Part shown: piece by piece, positions 35,653 through 44,745 of the stretch
Layout of the letters: each line of letters opens with the position of its first letter
How positions within the stretch are numbered: position 1 is the first letter of the stretch
Origin: Glycomyces harbinensis
GTDB lineage: Bacteria > Actinomycetota > Actinomycetes > Mycobacteriales > Micromonosporaceae
Direction: 5' to 3'
DNA length: 64,000 bases
Assembly (NCBI RefSeq): GCF_900101745.1
Contig: NZ_FNAD01000022.1
Span: forward strand, 1-64,000
Notes under the pieces: model-generated
The model's database searches: none
Seen by the model: only the letters and a program-made list of their open reading frames with translations
Told to the model about the DNA's origin: nothing
Translations under genes and position numbers: made by a program

Positions 35653-35690
35653 CGACCGGCCGGGTTCCACGGGGGAAGTCCGGCCGGTCG
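35653..35690 (-). terminator. terminator after pdtaS
   Basis: An 11-bp perfect stem (CGACCGGCCGG) over a 16-nt loop, 20 nt past the pdtaS stop codon and upstream of the sulfur operon. Confidence 0.7.
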
Positions 35691-35709
35691 TCAGCTGGTG
35701 CTACGGCTC

Positions 35710-37188
35710 CTACTGGAGGCCGAAGTCGACGACGGCCTCGGTGCCGCCTTCGGCGCGGGGGCGCATGTCGATGGTGCCGCGCAGCTCCCCGGTGACGAGG
35801 GTGTGGACGATCTGGAGGCCCAGGCGCGTGGAGTCGGCGATGCGGAAGCCCTCGGGCAGGCCCTTGCCCTGGTCGGAGACGGTGACGCGGAAGCGGTCGC
35901 CGTCGCGCTCGACGCCGATGACGACCTCGCCGTCCTGCCCGGGCGGGTAGGCGTGCTCGACGGCGTTCTGGATGAGCTCGTTGACGACCATGACCAGCGG
36001 CGTCGCGTACTCGCTGGGCAGGACCCCGAAGGTGCCCTCGCGGCGCAGCGTCACCTTGGACTCGGCGACGGAGACCTCGACGGCCATGGAGGCGACGCGG
36101 TCGACGATCTGGTCGAAGCCGACCGACTCGTCCGAGGACTGCGAGAGCGTCTCGTGGACGAGCGCGATCGAGGCGACGCGGCGCACGGACTCCTCCAGTG
36201 CGAGCCGGGCCTGCGGGGACCCGACGCGGCGGGCCTGGAGGCGCAGGAGCGCGGCGACGGTCTGGAGGTTGTTCTTGACGCGGTGGTGGATCTCGCGGAT
36301 GGTCGCGTCCTTGGTGACCAGTTCGCGGTCGAGGCGCCGGACCTCGGTGATGTCGCGGACGAGCACGAGGGCGCCGGCGGCCTTGCCGCCCGGGCGCAGC
36401 GGCAGGGCCCGCATGAGGACCGTGGCGCCCTTGGCCTCGATCTCCTTGCGGCGCGGGGTGCCGCCGGCGAGCGCGTCGGCGATGCGGCGGGCAGCGTCGG
36501 CGCCGACGTCGGCGCTGGAGGGGAGGCTGCGGGTGAGTTCGGCGAGGTCGCGGTCCCGCAGGTGCCCGGTGACGCCCATGCGCCGGTAGGCGGAGAGCGC
36601 GTTCGGCGAGGCGTAGCGGACGAGGCCGTCGGAGCCGATGCGCACGAGGCCGTCGCCGATGCGCGGCGCCGTCGTGGGCTCGCCGGGCAGCAGCGGGGGC
36701 GGGAAGCCGCCGTCGGAGAGCATCTGGACGAGGTAGTCGGCGGTCTTGAGGTAGTTGAGTTCGAGGTGGGAGGGGCTGCGCGTGTCCGAGAGGTTGGTGT
36801 CGCGGGCGGCGACGGCGATGATCTGGCTGCGGTCGCGGCGGCGCACGGGGATGGCCTCGTGGCGGGCGGCGACGTCGCCGCGCCAGACCGGGTCGCCCTC
36901 GCGGAAGATGCGGCCCTCGGTGAAGGCGACGTGCAGGTGCTTGGCGTCCTCCCCTTCGAGGAGGCGCCCGACCTGGTCCTCCTCGTAGGCGGTCGGGCCG
37001 GTGGTGGGCCGGACCTGGGCCAGGCAGACGTAGCTGCCGGGGTGGTCCTTGACCGCGCCCCACAGCAGGAAGTCGGCGAAGGAGAGGTCGGCGAGGAGCT
37101 GCCATTCGGCGACGAGCCGCTGGAGGTGGGCCGCGGAGTTCGACGTCAGGTCGGTGTGCGCGCTGATTACGTCACGGAGTGTGGACAC
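35710..37188 (-). CDS. pdtaS: sensor histidine kinase PdtaS
   Basis: A 492-residue soluble kinase of the HisKA_2/HWE-like class. An N-terminal GAF-type domain (about 1-150, FADFLLWGAV) is followed by a PAS-like domain (about 175-290, DGLVRIGSDGLVRYASPN). The H-box is IREIHHRVKNNLQTVAALLRLQARR, seen in positions about 300-325, and the ATPase has MVVNELIQNAVEHAYPPG and GKGLPEGF. PdtaS phosphorylates the RNA-binding regulator PdtaR. In Mycobacterium it adjoins whiB1; here 6 kb with the lipid kinase and sulfur operon lies between. GTG 37188 sits 7 nt after TACCAT, so the mRNA is probably leaderless. Confidence 0.92.
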   Translation of the reverse strand: MSTLRDVISAHTDLTSNSAAHLQRLVAEWQLLADLSFADFLLWGAVKDHPGSYVCLAQVRPTTGPTAYEEDQVGRLLEGEDAKHLHVAFTEGRIFREGDPVWRGDVAARHEAIPVRRRDRSQIIAVAARDTNLSDTRSPSHLELNYLKTADYLVQMLSDGGFPPPLLPGEPTTAPRIGDGLVRIGSDGLVRYASPNALSAYRRMGVTGHLRDRDLAELTRSLPSSADVGADAARRIADALAGGTPRRKEIEAKGATVLMRALPLRPGGKAAGALVLVRDITEVRRLDRELVTKDATIREIHHRVKNNLQTVAALLRLQARRVGSPQARLALEESVRRVASIALVHETLSQSSDESVGFDQIVDRVASMAVEVSVAESKVTLRREGTFGVLPSEYATPLVMVVNELIQNAVEHAYPPGQDGEVVIGVERDGDRFRVTVSDQGKGLPEGFRIADSTRLGLQIVHTLVTGELRGTIDMRPRAEGGTEAVVDFGLQ

Positions 37189-37303
37189 CCGATCAATGGT
37201 AGCGGCGCCCTGGAGCCGGGGCCCCTTTCCGATCGCGGAACGGGCCAGGTCACGGGCGGCGAAAACGCCCCGTCGCAGTCGGCGGGGCGTTCGGTACAGG
37301 CGG

Positions 37304-37606
37304 TTACGGCAGTGTCATGTCCGGCTTATCGAGCTCTTCGACGTTCACGTCCTTGAAGGTCAGGACCCGGACGTGCTTGACGAAGCGGGCGGGGCGGTAC
37401 ATGTCCCAGACCCACGCGTCGCTCATCTCGACCTCGAAGTAGGTCTCCGCGTCGGCGCCACGGACGTGGACCTCGACCGCGTTGGCCAGGTAGAACCGCC
37501 GTTCGGTCTCGACGACGTAGGTGAACTGCCGCACGATGTCCCGGTACTCCCGGTACAGCTGCAGCTCCATGTCGGTCTCGTACTTCTCGAGGTCCTCGGC
37601 GCTCAA
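37304..37606 (-). CDS. DUF2469 conserved actinobacterial protein
   Basis: A 100-residue protein typical of DUF2469 (MSAEDLEKYETDMELQLYRE, RRFYLANAVEV, ADAWVWDMYRPARF variants and LTFKDVNVEEL). Function unknown, but it is nearly always next to rnhB and lepB in actinomycetes, as here. The TTG start is supported by AAGGAGGAG 2-3 nt upstream region; the equivalent ATG in relatives begins at the same residue. Confidence 0.9.
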   Translation of the reverse strand: MSAEDLEKYETDMELQLYREYRDIVRQFTYVVETERRFYLANAVEVHVRGADAETYFEVEMSDAWVWDMYRPARFVKHVRVLTFKDVNVEELDKPDMTLP

Positions 37607-37718
37607 CGCTCCTCCTTCTCAACGACGGTTCCCACGATAGTGCGCGAGTGCCCCGCCCCGCGCAGGGCTGGCCTTCGCGGGTCCGGGATTCACCCTGCGA
37701 GGCCCCGGCAAACCCGTA

Positions 37719-38369
37719 TCAGGTCGGGGCGGGTACGGCGTGCACGGCGACATTGGCGTACGAGAGGCGGTGCTGCTCGCACGGTCCCCTCGCGCGCAGG
37801 GCCGCGTCGTGGGCCGCGGTGCCGTATCCCTTGTGGACGGCGAATCCGTATCCGGGGTGGTCCAGGTCGAGCTCGGCCATGAGGCGGTCGCGGGTCACCT
37901 TGGCGACCACGCCCGCCGCCGCCACGCAGGCCGCGGTCCGGTCGCCCTTGACGACGCCGAGGCTGCCGGGCAGGCCGGGGACGGGGAACCCGTCGGTGAG
38001 CACGAACCCCGGGCGCACGGGCAGCCGCGCCACGGCGACCCGCATGCCCTCCAGGTTGCACACGCCGATGCCGCGCCGGTCGATCTCCCGCGGACCGTAG
38101 AGGACGACGCTCATCGCGGCCTTCGCCCGCCGCAGCCGCTCGAAGACGCGCTCGCGCGCGGCCTCGGTGAGGAGCTTGGAGTCGTTGAGCTCGTCCAGCC
38201 GCGCGTTCGGCGGCAGGCATACGGCCGCCACGGCCAGCGGCCCGGCGCACGCGCCGCGCCCGGCCTCGTCGGTGCCCGCCACGGGGCCGAGGCCTCGCCG
38301 CGACAGCGCGGCCTCGAGCGCGTAGAGGTCGCCGTCGCGGCGCATCCGGGAAGGGGCGGGCCGCAGCAT
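37719..38369 (-). CDS. rnhB: ribonuclease HII
   Basis: A 216-residue RNase HII that nicks RNA in RNA/DNA hybrids and removes misincorporated ribonucleotides. Catalytic acidic residues are in GTDEAGRGACAGPLAVAAV (DE) and in VLTDGFP; LNDSKLL and VVKGDRTAACVAAAGVVAKV are also intact, as is HPGYGFAVHKGYGT. The ATG at 38369 is 2 nt after the lepB stop. The ATG at 38345 is an alternative that would remove eight residues. Confidence 0.94.
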   Translation of the reverse strand: MLRPAPSRMRRDGDLYALEAALSRRGLGPVAGTDEAGRGACAGPLAVAAVCLPPNARLDELNDSKLLTEAARERVFERLRRAKAAMSVVLYGPREIDRRGIGVCNLEGMRVAVARLPVRPGFVLTDGFPVPGLPGSLGVVKGDRTAACVAAAGVVAKVTRDRLMAELDLDHPGYGFAVHKGYGTAAHDAALRARGPCEQHRLSYANVAVHAVPAPT

Positions 38370-38371
38370 GG

Positions 38372-39067
38372 TCAGGACGGTTCGGGGACGTCGTCGAAGG
38401 TCGAGGGGACCGAGAACCAGTTGAAGTCGTTGAAGGGCCAGAACAGCACGAAGGCCTTCCCGATGACCGCGTCGACCGGGATCGTCGAGGACTCCACGTC
38501 GCCGCCGGTGCGGATGAAGCGCTCGCGCGAGTCGCCCGAGGCCGAGCGGTGGTCGCCCATGACCCACAGGCGCCCCTCGGGGACGACCACGTCGAACGGG
38601 TCCTGCGAGGGCACGTCCTGCTCGCCGGTCAGCGGGTTCGTGTACAGGTAGGACTCCTCTTCGAGGGGTTCCCCGTTGACCGAGATGTTGCCTTCCTCGT
38701 CGGCCACCACGTGATCGCCGCCGATCGCGATTACCCGCTTGATGAACTCGTCCTCCTCCATGACCGAGCGCCACGACTCGGGTGCGGTGAAGACGATGAT
38801 CTCGCCGCGCTCGGGTTCGGAGAAGTCGTACACGAGCTTGTTGACGAGCACTCGGTCGTTGATCTGGAGGGTGTTCTCCATCGAGCCCGAGGGGATGTAA
38901 TAGGTCTGGACGACCCAGGTCCGCACGACGATCGCCACCAGGATGGCGACGCCCAGGAGGATGGGCAGTTCTTTCCAGAACGATCCCTTCTTCTTGGGCT
39001 GCTGCTTTTCGGAGGATTCCTCGGCGCGCTCGCCGTCGGCGCCGGGCGCTTGCCCTTCTTCGATCAC
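38372..39067 (-). CDS. lepB: signal peptidase I (first copy)
   Basis: A 231-residue type I signal peptidase with a charged cytoplasmic N-terminus (residues 1-30), one membrane helix (32-52), the catalytic Ser S62 in YIPSGSMENTL, Lys K110 in DEFIKRVIAIGGD, and the C-box GDHRSASGDSR. It removes signal peptides on the outer face of the membrane. The GTG start overlaps the stop of the second lepB gene (GTGA). Two tandem signal peptidases between rplS and rnhB are common in actinomycetes. Confidence 0.95.
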   Translation of the reverse strand: MIEEGQAPGADGERAEESSEKQQPKKKGSFWKELPILLGVAILVAIVVRTWVVQTYYIPSGSMENTLQINDRVLVNKLVYDFSEPERGEIIVFTAPESWRSVMEEDEFIKRVIAIGGDHVVADEEGNISVNGEPLEEESYLYTNPLTGEQDVPSQDPFDVVVPEGRLWVMGDHRSASGDSRERFIRTGGDVESSTIPVDAVIGKAFVLFWPFNDFNWFSVPSTFDDVPEPS

Positions 39068-40326
39068 GGTGCGAGTCTACGCGCTCGCGCTCCGGCCCCA
39101 GGCCCGCCCGTCCCGGTGGCGGGCAAGGCGGGCGGCGGGTTCCAGTAGGTGCCCCAGGCGGCGGGGACGCCTTCGCGCACAGCGCCGTCGGCGGCGGGTT
39201 CGCCCTCTTCGGCGGCGGTCCCGGAGGTGCCTTCGAGGACGTCGAAGGCCGCGGGGATCTCCAGTTCGGTGGCGCGGTCGGTCGGCCAGACCAGGGCGAT
39301 CGCGCGGCCGATGATGTTCTCCACCGGCACCGGGCCCTGGCAGCGGGAGTCCTTGGAGTTCCCGCGGTGGTCCCCCATCACCCACACCTCGCCCTCGGGC
39401 ACGGTGACCTCGTCGAACAGGCGCGAATGGCAGGTGCCGGGCGCGACGTCGAGCGGCGCGTCGTCGTAGACGTAGTCCCCCTCGTGGAGGGACACGCCGT
39501 TGACGACGACGTTGCCGTCGGCGTCGCAGCACGTGACGGTGTCGCCGCCGACGGCGATCACCCGCTTGATGAAGTCCTTCTCGTCGGGCTCGGCCAGGCC
39601 GATGAGGTCGAGGACGCCGGTGGTGAGGTCGCCGACCAGGCCGTCGTCGCCGCCGGCGGGCCGGTACTCCGGGTCCCAGCTGTCGGTCCCGCGGAAGACG
39701 ACCACCTCGCCGCGCTGGGGGCTGCGCAGCGTCGTGGTGAGTTTGAGGACCAGGACCTTGTCACCCTCCTGGAGGGTCTGCTCCATCGAGCCGGAGGGGA
39801 TGTAGAACGGCTGCACGGCGAAGGTCCGCAGCAGCACGGCCGCGGAGAACGCGACGACCAGCAGCAGCGGCAGTTCGATCCACAGCGACAGGTACTGGCG
39901 CTTGTGCGGCTGCGAGAGGCGGCTCTCGGACTCCTTGGCGGCCTTGTGCTCGCCGGAGTCGTCGCGCCCGGTGCCGACGTGGTCGTGGGCGGCCGACACG
40001 CGGTCGTGGGCCGCGCTGACGCGGTCGTGGGCGGCGGACACGCGCTCGCGTTCGGCCGTTACCCGGTCCACCGGGGGCGGGACGCGGTCGCGCGGGCCGG
40101 TCGGGCCCTCGGTCCTGCGGAGAGGGCGGGTCGCGTCCAGGCCGGGCACGAGCGGTCCGGTGGCCCTGGGCGCGCCCGCGACCGGGCCGCTGGGCAGCCT
40201 GCCGGGCGGCGGGCCGGAGCACCGCGGATTCGCGGGCGGCGGGGACCCGTCCCCGCCGGGACCGGGGAGTCGGCTCCAGTCGATGCGGCGGGCGCCCTTG
40301 TCCCCGCCGGGAGAACCAGGACTCAT
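39064..40326 (-). CDS. lepB: signal peptidase I (second copy) with long repeat-containing N-terminus
   Basis: A 420-residue type I signal peptidase. Residues 1-145 are a disordered Pro/Gly/Arg-rich cytoplasmic tail including three exact RVSAAHD heptads (95-115). The helix is at about 150-170, catalytic S180 in YIPSGSMEQTL, K254 in KDFIKRVIAVGGD, and the C-box is GDHRGNSKDSR. An insertion of about 30 residues before K254 and a cysteine pair (VTCCDADG) plus GTCHS distinguish it from its neighbour. The start is ATG 40326. The N-tail may direct it to a membrane site or partner. Confidence 0.92.
   Translation of the reverse strand: MSPGSPGGDKGARRIDWSRLPGPGGDGSPPPANPRCSGPPPGRLPSGPVAGAPRATGPLVPGLDATRPLRRTEGPTGPRDRVPPPVDRVTAERERVSAAHDRVSAAHDRVSAAHDHVGTGRDDSGEHKAAKESESRLSQPHKRQYLSLWIELPLLLVVAFSAAVLLRTFAVQPFYIPSGSMEQTLQEGDKVLVLKLTTTLRSPQRGEVVVFRGTDSWDPEYRPAGGDDGLVGDLTTGVLDLIGLAEPDEKDFIKRVIAVGGDTVTCCDADGNVVVNGVSLHEGDYVYDDAPLDVAPGTCHSRLFDEVTVPEGEVWVMGDHRGNSKDSRCQGPVPVENIIGRAIALVWPTDRATELEIPAAFDVLEGTSGTAAEEGEPAADGAVREGVPAAWGTYWNPPPALPATGTGGPGAGARARRLAP
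39982..40044 (-). repeat. three 21-bp coding repeats (RVSAAHD)
   Basis: Three head-to-tail copies in the cytoplasmic tail of the second signal peptidase. The heptad may form a short amphipathic helix or coiled coil. Copies differ only at a few synonymous sites. Confidence 0.8.
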
Positions 40327-40358
40327 GTGCTGAGGGTAGCCGAATCCGGCGCGCAATG

Positions 40359-40383
40359 AAAAACCCCGGGCGAGTGCCCGGGG
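40359..40383 (-). terminator. intrinsic terminator after rplS
   Basis: On the minus strand CCCCGGGC, loop ACTC, GCCCGGGG, then TTTTT: a classical Rho-independent terminator 48 nt past rplS. The signal peptidase genes therefore need their own promoter. Confidence 0.9.
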
Positions 40384-40431
40384 CTTCCAGAAGTCTTGCG
40401 GCGGGCCCGTTCAGGGCCCGCGGAGAGCGCC

Positions 40432-40779
40432 TTAGAGTTCGCGCTTCTCCTTGATCTTGGCGGCCTTGCCCTTGCGGTCGCGCAGGTAGTACAGCTTCGC
40501 GCGGCGGACCTTGCCTCGCATGGCGATCTCGATCGAGTCGACCATGGGGCCGTGGACCGGGAAGGTGCGCTCGACGCCGATGCCGTAGCTCAGCTTGCGG
40601 ACCGTGAAGGTCTCGCCGATGCCCGCGCCGTGGCGGCGGATGACGACACCCTGGAAGACCTGGACACGGGACCGGTTGCCTTCCTGGATCCGGACGTTCA
40701 CCTTGACGGTGTCGCCGGGACGGAAGTCCGGCAGGTCGGCGCGCATGGAGGCGGCGTTCAGCTCATCCAGAATGTTCAT
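40432..40779 (-). CDS. rplS: 50S ribosomal protein L19
   Basis: A 115-residue L19. Characteristic segments: [55 protein letters not shown] and [20 protein letters not shown]. The ATG at 40779 is preferred over the TTG at 40788 because AAAGG is 9 nt upstream and it gives the usual length. Last gene of the rpsP-rplS ribosomal block, closed by a strong terminator. Confidence 0.97.
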   Translation of the reverse strand: MNILDELNAASMRADLPDFRPGDTVKVNVRIQEGNRSRVQVFQGVVIRRHGAGIGETFTVRKLSYGIGVERTFPVHGPMVDSIEIAMRGKVRRAKLYYLRDRKGKAAKIKEKREL

Positions 40780-40865
40780 TGGTTGCAACCTTTGTTGATA
40801 CGGAAGTTCAGAAGTCCTGCCGGGAGAGGTACCGCTTGAACGAACGGCACGTCACGGGAACTCAC

Positions 40866-41642
40866 CTACTCTGCCACACCCTGCTCGGGAAGGGCGAGCC
40901 CGGCCCCTTCGAGTAGGCGCCGGTCACGTTGATCGAGGCTACCCGGGTCCAGGCGCTCCAGCAAATCCGGACGGGCCGCCGCGGTGCGAAGGAGGGCCTG
41001 GTCACGGCGCCAGCGGTCGACCTTGCCGTGGTCCCCCGAGAGGAGGACCGGCGGGATCGCGTGGCCGCGCCACTCGGCGGGCTTGGCGTACGCGGGCGCC
41101 TCGAGGAGCCCGGCGTTGTGCGACTCGTCGTCCAGGGACGCGGCGTTGCCGAGGACCCCGGGCACCAGGCGCGCCACGGCCTCGACGATCGCCAGGACGG
41201 CGACCTCGCCGCCGAAGAGCACGTAGTCGCCGATGGAGACCTCGGTGACCTCCATACGATCGGCCGCGTAGTCGACCACCCGCTGGTCGATGCCCTCGTA
41301 GCGGCCGCAGGCGAACATGAGCCACGGCTCGGCCGCCAGCTCGCGGGCCATCGCCTGCGTGAAGGGCCGCCCGGCGGGGCTCGTCACGAGCAGCCGCGGG
41401 CGCGCCTCGCCGGCGTCGAACACGAGCTCGTCGAGGCACTCGCCCCACGGCTGCGGCTTCATGACCATCCCAGCCCCGCCGCCGGCGGGGGCGGCGTCGA
41501 CCGAGTGGTGGACGTCGTGGGTCCAGCGGCGCAGGTCGTGGACGCCGAGGTCGATCAGGCCCTTCTCGCGGGCGCGGCCGATGAGCGAGAGGTCGAGCGG
41601 CTGCAGGTACTCGGGGAAGACGGAGACGACGTCGATTTTCAT
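40866..41642 (-). CDS. trmD: tRNA (guanine37-N1)-methyltransferase
   Basis: A 258-residue SPOUT-family enzyme methylating G37 of tRNAs. Knot motifs: [68 protein letters not shown] and [12 protein letters not shown]. Located 16 nt after rimM, in the conserved rpsP-rimM-trmD-rplS order. Confidence 0.97.
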   Translation of the reverse strand: MKIDVVSVFPEYLQPLDLSLIGRAREKGLIDLGVHDLRRWTHDVHHSVDAAPAGGGAGMVMKPQPWGECLDELVFDAGEARPRLLVTSPAGRPFTQAMARELAAEPWLMFACGRYEGIDQRVVDYAADRMEVTEVSIGDYVLFGGEVAVLAIVEAVARLVPGVLGNAASLDDESHNAGLLEAPAYAKPAEWRGHAIPPVLLSGDHGKVDRWRRDQALLRTAAARPDLLERLDPGSLDQRDRRLLEGAGLALPEQGVAE

Positions 41643-41658
41643 GAGAGCTCCGAACGCA

Positions 41659-42177
41659 TCACAGCTCCAGCAGGCCCGGCGGCAGGTCGACGGTGATGAT
41701 CCCGGCCTCGACGTCGACCTCGCGGATCATGTCGGCGACGAACGGGACGAGCGCCGGCGTCCGCCCCTTGCGCTTGACCACGAGCGTCTCGTAGGCCGCG
41801 CCGTGGTCGACGCGCTGCACGGTGCCGATCTCGGCGCCCTCGAGGTCGGCGACGATGAGGCCGATGAGCAGCGTGTCGTGGACCTCGTCCTCGTCGGCGA
41901 CCAGCTCCTCCTCTTCGACCTCGACGCTCAGGACGACGCCGCGCAGCAGCTCGGACGCGTTGCGGTCCGAGTGGCCCTCGAAGCCGATCATCGGCCGGCC
42001 CTGGTGCCAGCGCACCGTCACGGCCGTGAGCGGGGCGCCCTTGAGCTGCCCGCCCTTGGTCCGGTATTCGACGCCGGGCTGGAACCGGGCCTCGGGATCG
42101 TCGGTGCGGACTTCGACGACGACCTCGCCGCGCAGCCCGTGCGGGCGCACGATGCGGCCGACCACCAGCTCTGTCAT
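41659..42177 (-). CDS. rimM: ribosome maturation factor RimM
   Basis: A 172-residue protein with the N-terminal RimM domain ([19 protein letters not shown]) and the C-terminal PRC-barrel ([36 protein letters not shown]). It assists 30S head assembly through S19. GAGAGG precedes the ATG at 42177. A hairpin and repeat copy B lie between khpA and this gene. Confidence 0.95.
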   Translation of the reverse strand: MTELVVGRIVRPHGLRGEVVVEVRTDDPEARFQPGVEYRTKGGQLKGAPLTAVTVRWHQGRPMIGFEGHSDRNASELLRGVVLSVEVEEEELVADEDEVHDTLLIGLIVADLEGAEIGTVQRVDHGAAYETLVVKRKGRTPALVPFVADMIREVDVEAGIITVDLPPGLLEL

Positions 42178-42234
42178 GGGAACCTCTCTCCAGTGCCGAC
42201 GCGGCGCGCAGGCTTCGCGGGGGGACAGCGCAAC

Positions 42235-42259
42235 GGCCCCGAGGATGATCCTCGGGGCC
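42235..42259. terminator. hairpin between khpA and rimM
   Basis: A perfect 11-bp stem (GGCCCCGAGGA) with a 3-nt loop. No U-tract. It may attenuate transcription between the rpsP-khpA and rimM-trmD parts of the block. Confidence 0.65.
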
Positions 42260-42260
42260 A

Positions 42261-42297
42261 CTCACGGCGCAGCTTGCAAGCCGTGAACTTGTCTAGC
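42261..42297 (+). repeat. copy B of a 37-nt intergenic element
   Basis: Partner of 13246-13282 (31/37 identical), given on the plus strand, which is antisense to the surrounding ribosomal operon. CACGGC and GCCGTG are fully complementary here. It directly abuts the hairpin at 42235-42259. Confidence 0.5.
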
Positions 42298-42304
42298 GGA
42301 TGAC

Positions 42305-42535
42305 TCAGTAGGAATCGACGACCTCGACACGAATGCCCTTGCCGCCGATCGAGCCGATGACCTGGCGCAGCGCGTTCACGGTGCGGCCGCCACGGCCGAT
42401 CACCGTCCCGAGGTCGTCCGGGTTGACCCGGACCTCGAGCCGCTTGCCGCGGCGGGAGTCGACCAGGCGGACACGAACGTCGTCCGGATGGTCGACGATG
42501 CCCTTGACAAGGTGTTCAAGCGCCGGTCGCAGCAC
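42305..42535 (-). CDS. khpA: KH-domain RNA-binding protein KhpA
   Basis: A 76-residue single KH domain with the GxxG loop IGRGGRTVNALRQVI. It binds RNA and in relatives partners with KhpB. The GTG start is 2 nt after the rpsP stop codon, the standard actinobacterial position between rpsP and rimM. Confidence 0.95.
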   Translation of the reverse strand: MLRPALEHLVKGIVDHPDDVRVRLVDSRRGKRLEVRVNPDDLGTVIGRGGRTVNALRQVIGSIGGKGIRVEVVDSY

Positions 42536-42537
42536 GA

Positions 42538-43023
42538 TTACTCCCCTTTGGTCTCAGAGGCCTCGTCGGCGGGGGCCTCGACCTCTTCAGTCTTAGCCGA
42601 TTCGTCGGCCTTGGCGGCGGACTTCTTCGACTTCGGCGCGGCCTTGACGGCCTCCTCCGAGACGTACGCCTTCGAGGGGTCGATGCCCGACTCCTTGAGG
42701 GCGGCCACGTAGAGGGTGTCCTTCTCCGGCTTCGGCTCGGCGACCTTCAGCGGGGCCGGCGCGGGCAGGCCCTTGAACTGCTGCCAGTCGCCGGTCTTGC
42801 GGAGGATGGCCTTGACCGTGTCCGAGGGCTGGGCGCCCACGGAGAGCCAGTGCTGGATGCGGTCGGACTTGACCTCGATCCGGGACGGGTTCTCCTTCGG
42901 GTGGTAGATCCCGACGTTCTCAATGACCTTGCCGTCGCGCTTGACGCGCGAGTCGGCGATGACGATGCGGTACTGGGGAGTACGGATCTTCCCCATTCGC
43001 GTGAGGCGAATCTTCACTGCCAC
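42538..43023 (-). CDS. rpsP: 30S ribosomal protein S16
   Basis: A 161-residue S16 whose first 80 residues are conserved ([52 protein letters not shown]). It is extended by a charged, Lys/Glu/Ala-rich tail of about 75 residues typical of actinomycetes. The GTG at 43023 is preceded by AGGAG. First gene of the block; the 160 nt upstream should carry its promoter. Confidence 0.97.
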   Translation of the reverse strand: MAVKIRLTRMGKIRTPQYRIVIADSRVKRDGKVIENVGIYHPKENPSRIEVKSDRIQHWLSVGAQPSDTVKAILRKTGDWQQFKGLPAPAPLKVAEPKPEKDTLYVAALKESGIDPSKAYVSEEAVKAAPKSKKSAAKADESAKTEEVEAPADEASETKGE

Positions 43024-43184
43024 GTTTTGTTACTCCTGTTGTAAGGATCACGTAGGCGCGCACGTTTTCCAGGGGAATCACTCCGGATTGCGTTCACGCC
43101 GAAACTTGGCCTTGCGTCACGGTAGTTGAGAGGGCTTCCGTCCCAAAGCTCATGTACAGCGTCAGAGTCTAGCGCACCGGGCGA

Positions 43185-44591
43185 TCAGTACGACCGGGCC
43201 AGGTACGCGATGAGACCGGACTCATCCAGGGAGTCGGGCACGGTGCCGTCCTCGCGCTGCAGGACCCGGACCGTGACGGCCGAGCCGGCCGCCCGCTTCT
43301 CGCCCTCGACGCCGCAGGCGTCCCACGGCAGGCGCGCGTAGCCGTGCTGGGCGGCCTCGATCGCCTCGTCCACCGTGGCGGCGTCGGTCGTGTGCGTCTC
43401 GCGGAACTCCAGGGCCTCGTCCCACAGCTTCATCTGGGCGGCCTCGAGCGCGGCGGCGACGGCCTCGGCGAGCATCCCGAGCGGGATGGTCTGCTTCGTG
43501 CCCTCGATGCGGCTGACCACGGTCGCCTCGCCGTTCTTGAGGTCGCGGGGGCCGATCTCGATGCGGACCGGGTAGCCCTTGAGCTCGGCGTCCACGGCGC
43601 GGCGGCCGAAGGCCACGTCGCCGCGGTGGTCGAGCTTGACGCGCAGGCCGTCGCCCTTGAGCTCGTCGTAGACCTTCTTCGCGGCCGACTGGACCTCGTC
43701 GGAGTCCTTGACGACCATGACGAGGACCTGGACGGGGGCGAGCCTCGGCGGGACGCGCAGCCCCGCGTCGTCGCCGTGGCCCATGATGAGGCCGCCGACC
43801 ATGCGCGTCGAGGTGCCCCAGGAGGTCGTCCAGCCGAGCTGCTGCTTGCCGTCGGAACCCTGGAACCGGATGTCGAAGGCCTTCGCGAAGTTCTGGCCCA
43901 GCTCGTGGGAGGTGCCCATCTGGAGGACCTTGCCGTCGCGCATGAGGACCTCGGCGCCGAAGGTGTTCAGGGCCCCGGCGAAGCGCTCGGCCTCGGTCTT
44001 GATGCCGCGCAGCACCGGCAGCGCGAGCACGTTCTCCATGAAGTCGGCGTAGACGTCGTGGAGGATGCGCAGCGTGAAGGCGTGCGCGTCCTCATAGGAC
44101 TCGTGGACCGTGTGGCCCTCCTGCCAGAGGAACTCCGAGGAGCGCAGGAACAGGCGGGTGCGCAGCTCGTAGCGCATGACGTTGCACCACTGGTTGAGCA
44201 GTAGGGGCAGGTCGCGGTACGAGTTGACCCACTTCGCCATGTACTCGCCGATGATGGTCTCCGAGGTGGGGCGGATCGCGAGCTTCTCTTCGAGCTCCTT
44301 GCCGCCGCCGTGCGTGACCATCCACAGCTCGGGCGCGAAGCCCTCGACGTGGGCCGCCTCCCGCTGGAAGTACGACTCGGGGATCAGCAGGGGGAACGAG
44401 GCGTTCTCCGTGCCGGTCTCCTTGATGCGGTCGTCCATCTCGTCGACCATCCGCTCCCACAGCGCGAACCCGGTCGGTCGGATCACCTGCGAGCCCTTCG
44501 CCGGACCGTTCTCGGCCAGCTCGGCTTTGGCGACGACGTCCTGGTACCAGCGAGGAAAGTCCTCGCCCTGCGGTGTGAGTACATTGGCCAT
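43185..44591 (-). CDS. proS: prolyl-tRNA synthetase, archaeal/eukaryote-like short form
   Basis: A 468-residue class II synthetase without the bacterial editing insertion. Motif 2 lies in NQWCNVMRYELRTRLFLRSSEFLWQEGHT, motif 1 in GFALWERMVDEMDDRIKE, motif 3 in GTSTRMVGGLIMGHGDDAGLRVPP; the anticodon-binding domain follows (PVQVLVMVVKDSDEV). It ends in the short C-terminal zinc-like domain remnant and final Tyr typical of this type (LIAYLARSY). The ATG at 44591 (MANVLTPQGEDFPRWYQDVV) is the family start. Divergent from the P-type ATPase. Confidence 0.95.
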   Translation of the reverse strand: MANVLTPQGEDFPRWYQDVVAKAELAENGPAKGSQVIRPTGFALWERMVDEMDDRIKETGTENASFPLLIPESYFQREAAHVEGFAPELWMVTHGGGKELEEKLAIRPTSETIIGEYMAKWVNSYRDLPLLLNQWCNVMRYELRTRLFLRSSEFLWQEGHTVHESYEDAHAFTLRILHDVYADFMENVLALPVLRGIKTEAERFAGALNTFGAEVLMRDGKVLQMGTSHELGQNFAKAFDIRFQGSDGKQQLGWTTSWGTSTRMVGGLIMGHGDDAGLRVPPRLAPVQVLVMVVKDSDEVQSAAKKVYDELKGDGLRVKLDHRGDVAFGRRAVDAELKGYPVRIEIGPRDLKNGEATVVSRIEGTKQTIPLGMLAEAVAAALEAAQMKLWDEALEFRETHTTDAATVDEAIEAAQHGYARLPWDACGVEGEKRAAGSAVTVRVLQREDGTVPDSLDESGLIAYLARSY

Positions 44592-44733
44592 GGTCAGGGA
44601 TTCTACGGGCCGCACCCCGCCGGGGCGCAATCGGATTCGCCCGCGTGGGGGCCGTCTCGCCTCGGCCGGAAGGAGGAGGCCCGAAACGGGACCCTCGGTC
44701 CTTCGGCGGTGATACATCACGGCATCTGTCGCA

Positions 44734-44745
44734 TAAGCTGTCGAC
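44734..44745 (+). promoter_or_regulatory. -10 box for a leaderless P-type ATPase transcript
   Basis: TAAGCT (44734-44739) ends 6 nt before the GTG start, with GATACA 17 nt upstream as a weak -35. No Shine-Dalgarno is present. Confidence 0.5.

Noticed and set aside
39982-40044. 21-bp tandem repeats considered as a CRISPR-like array
   Set aside because: No spacers; the repeats are head to tail and in frame, encoding RVSAAHD in a signal peptidase.
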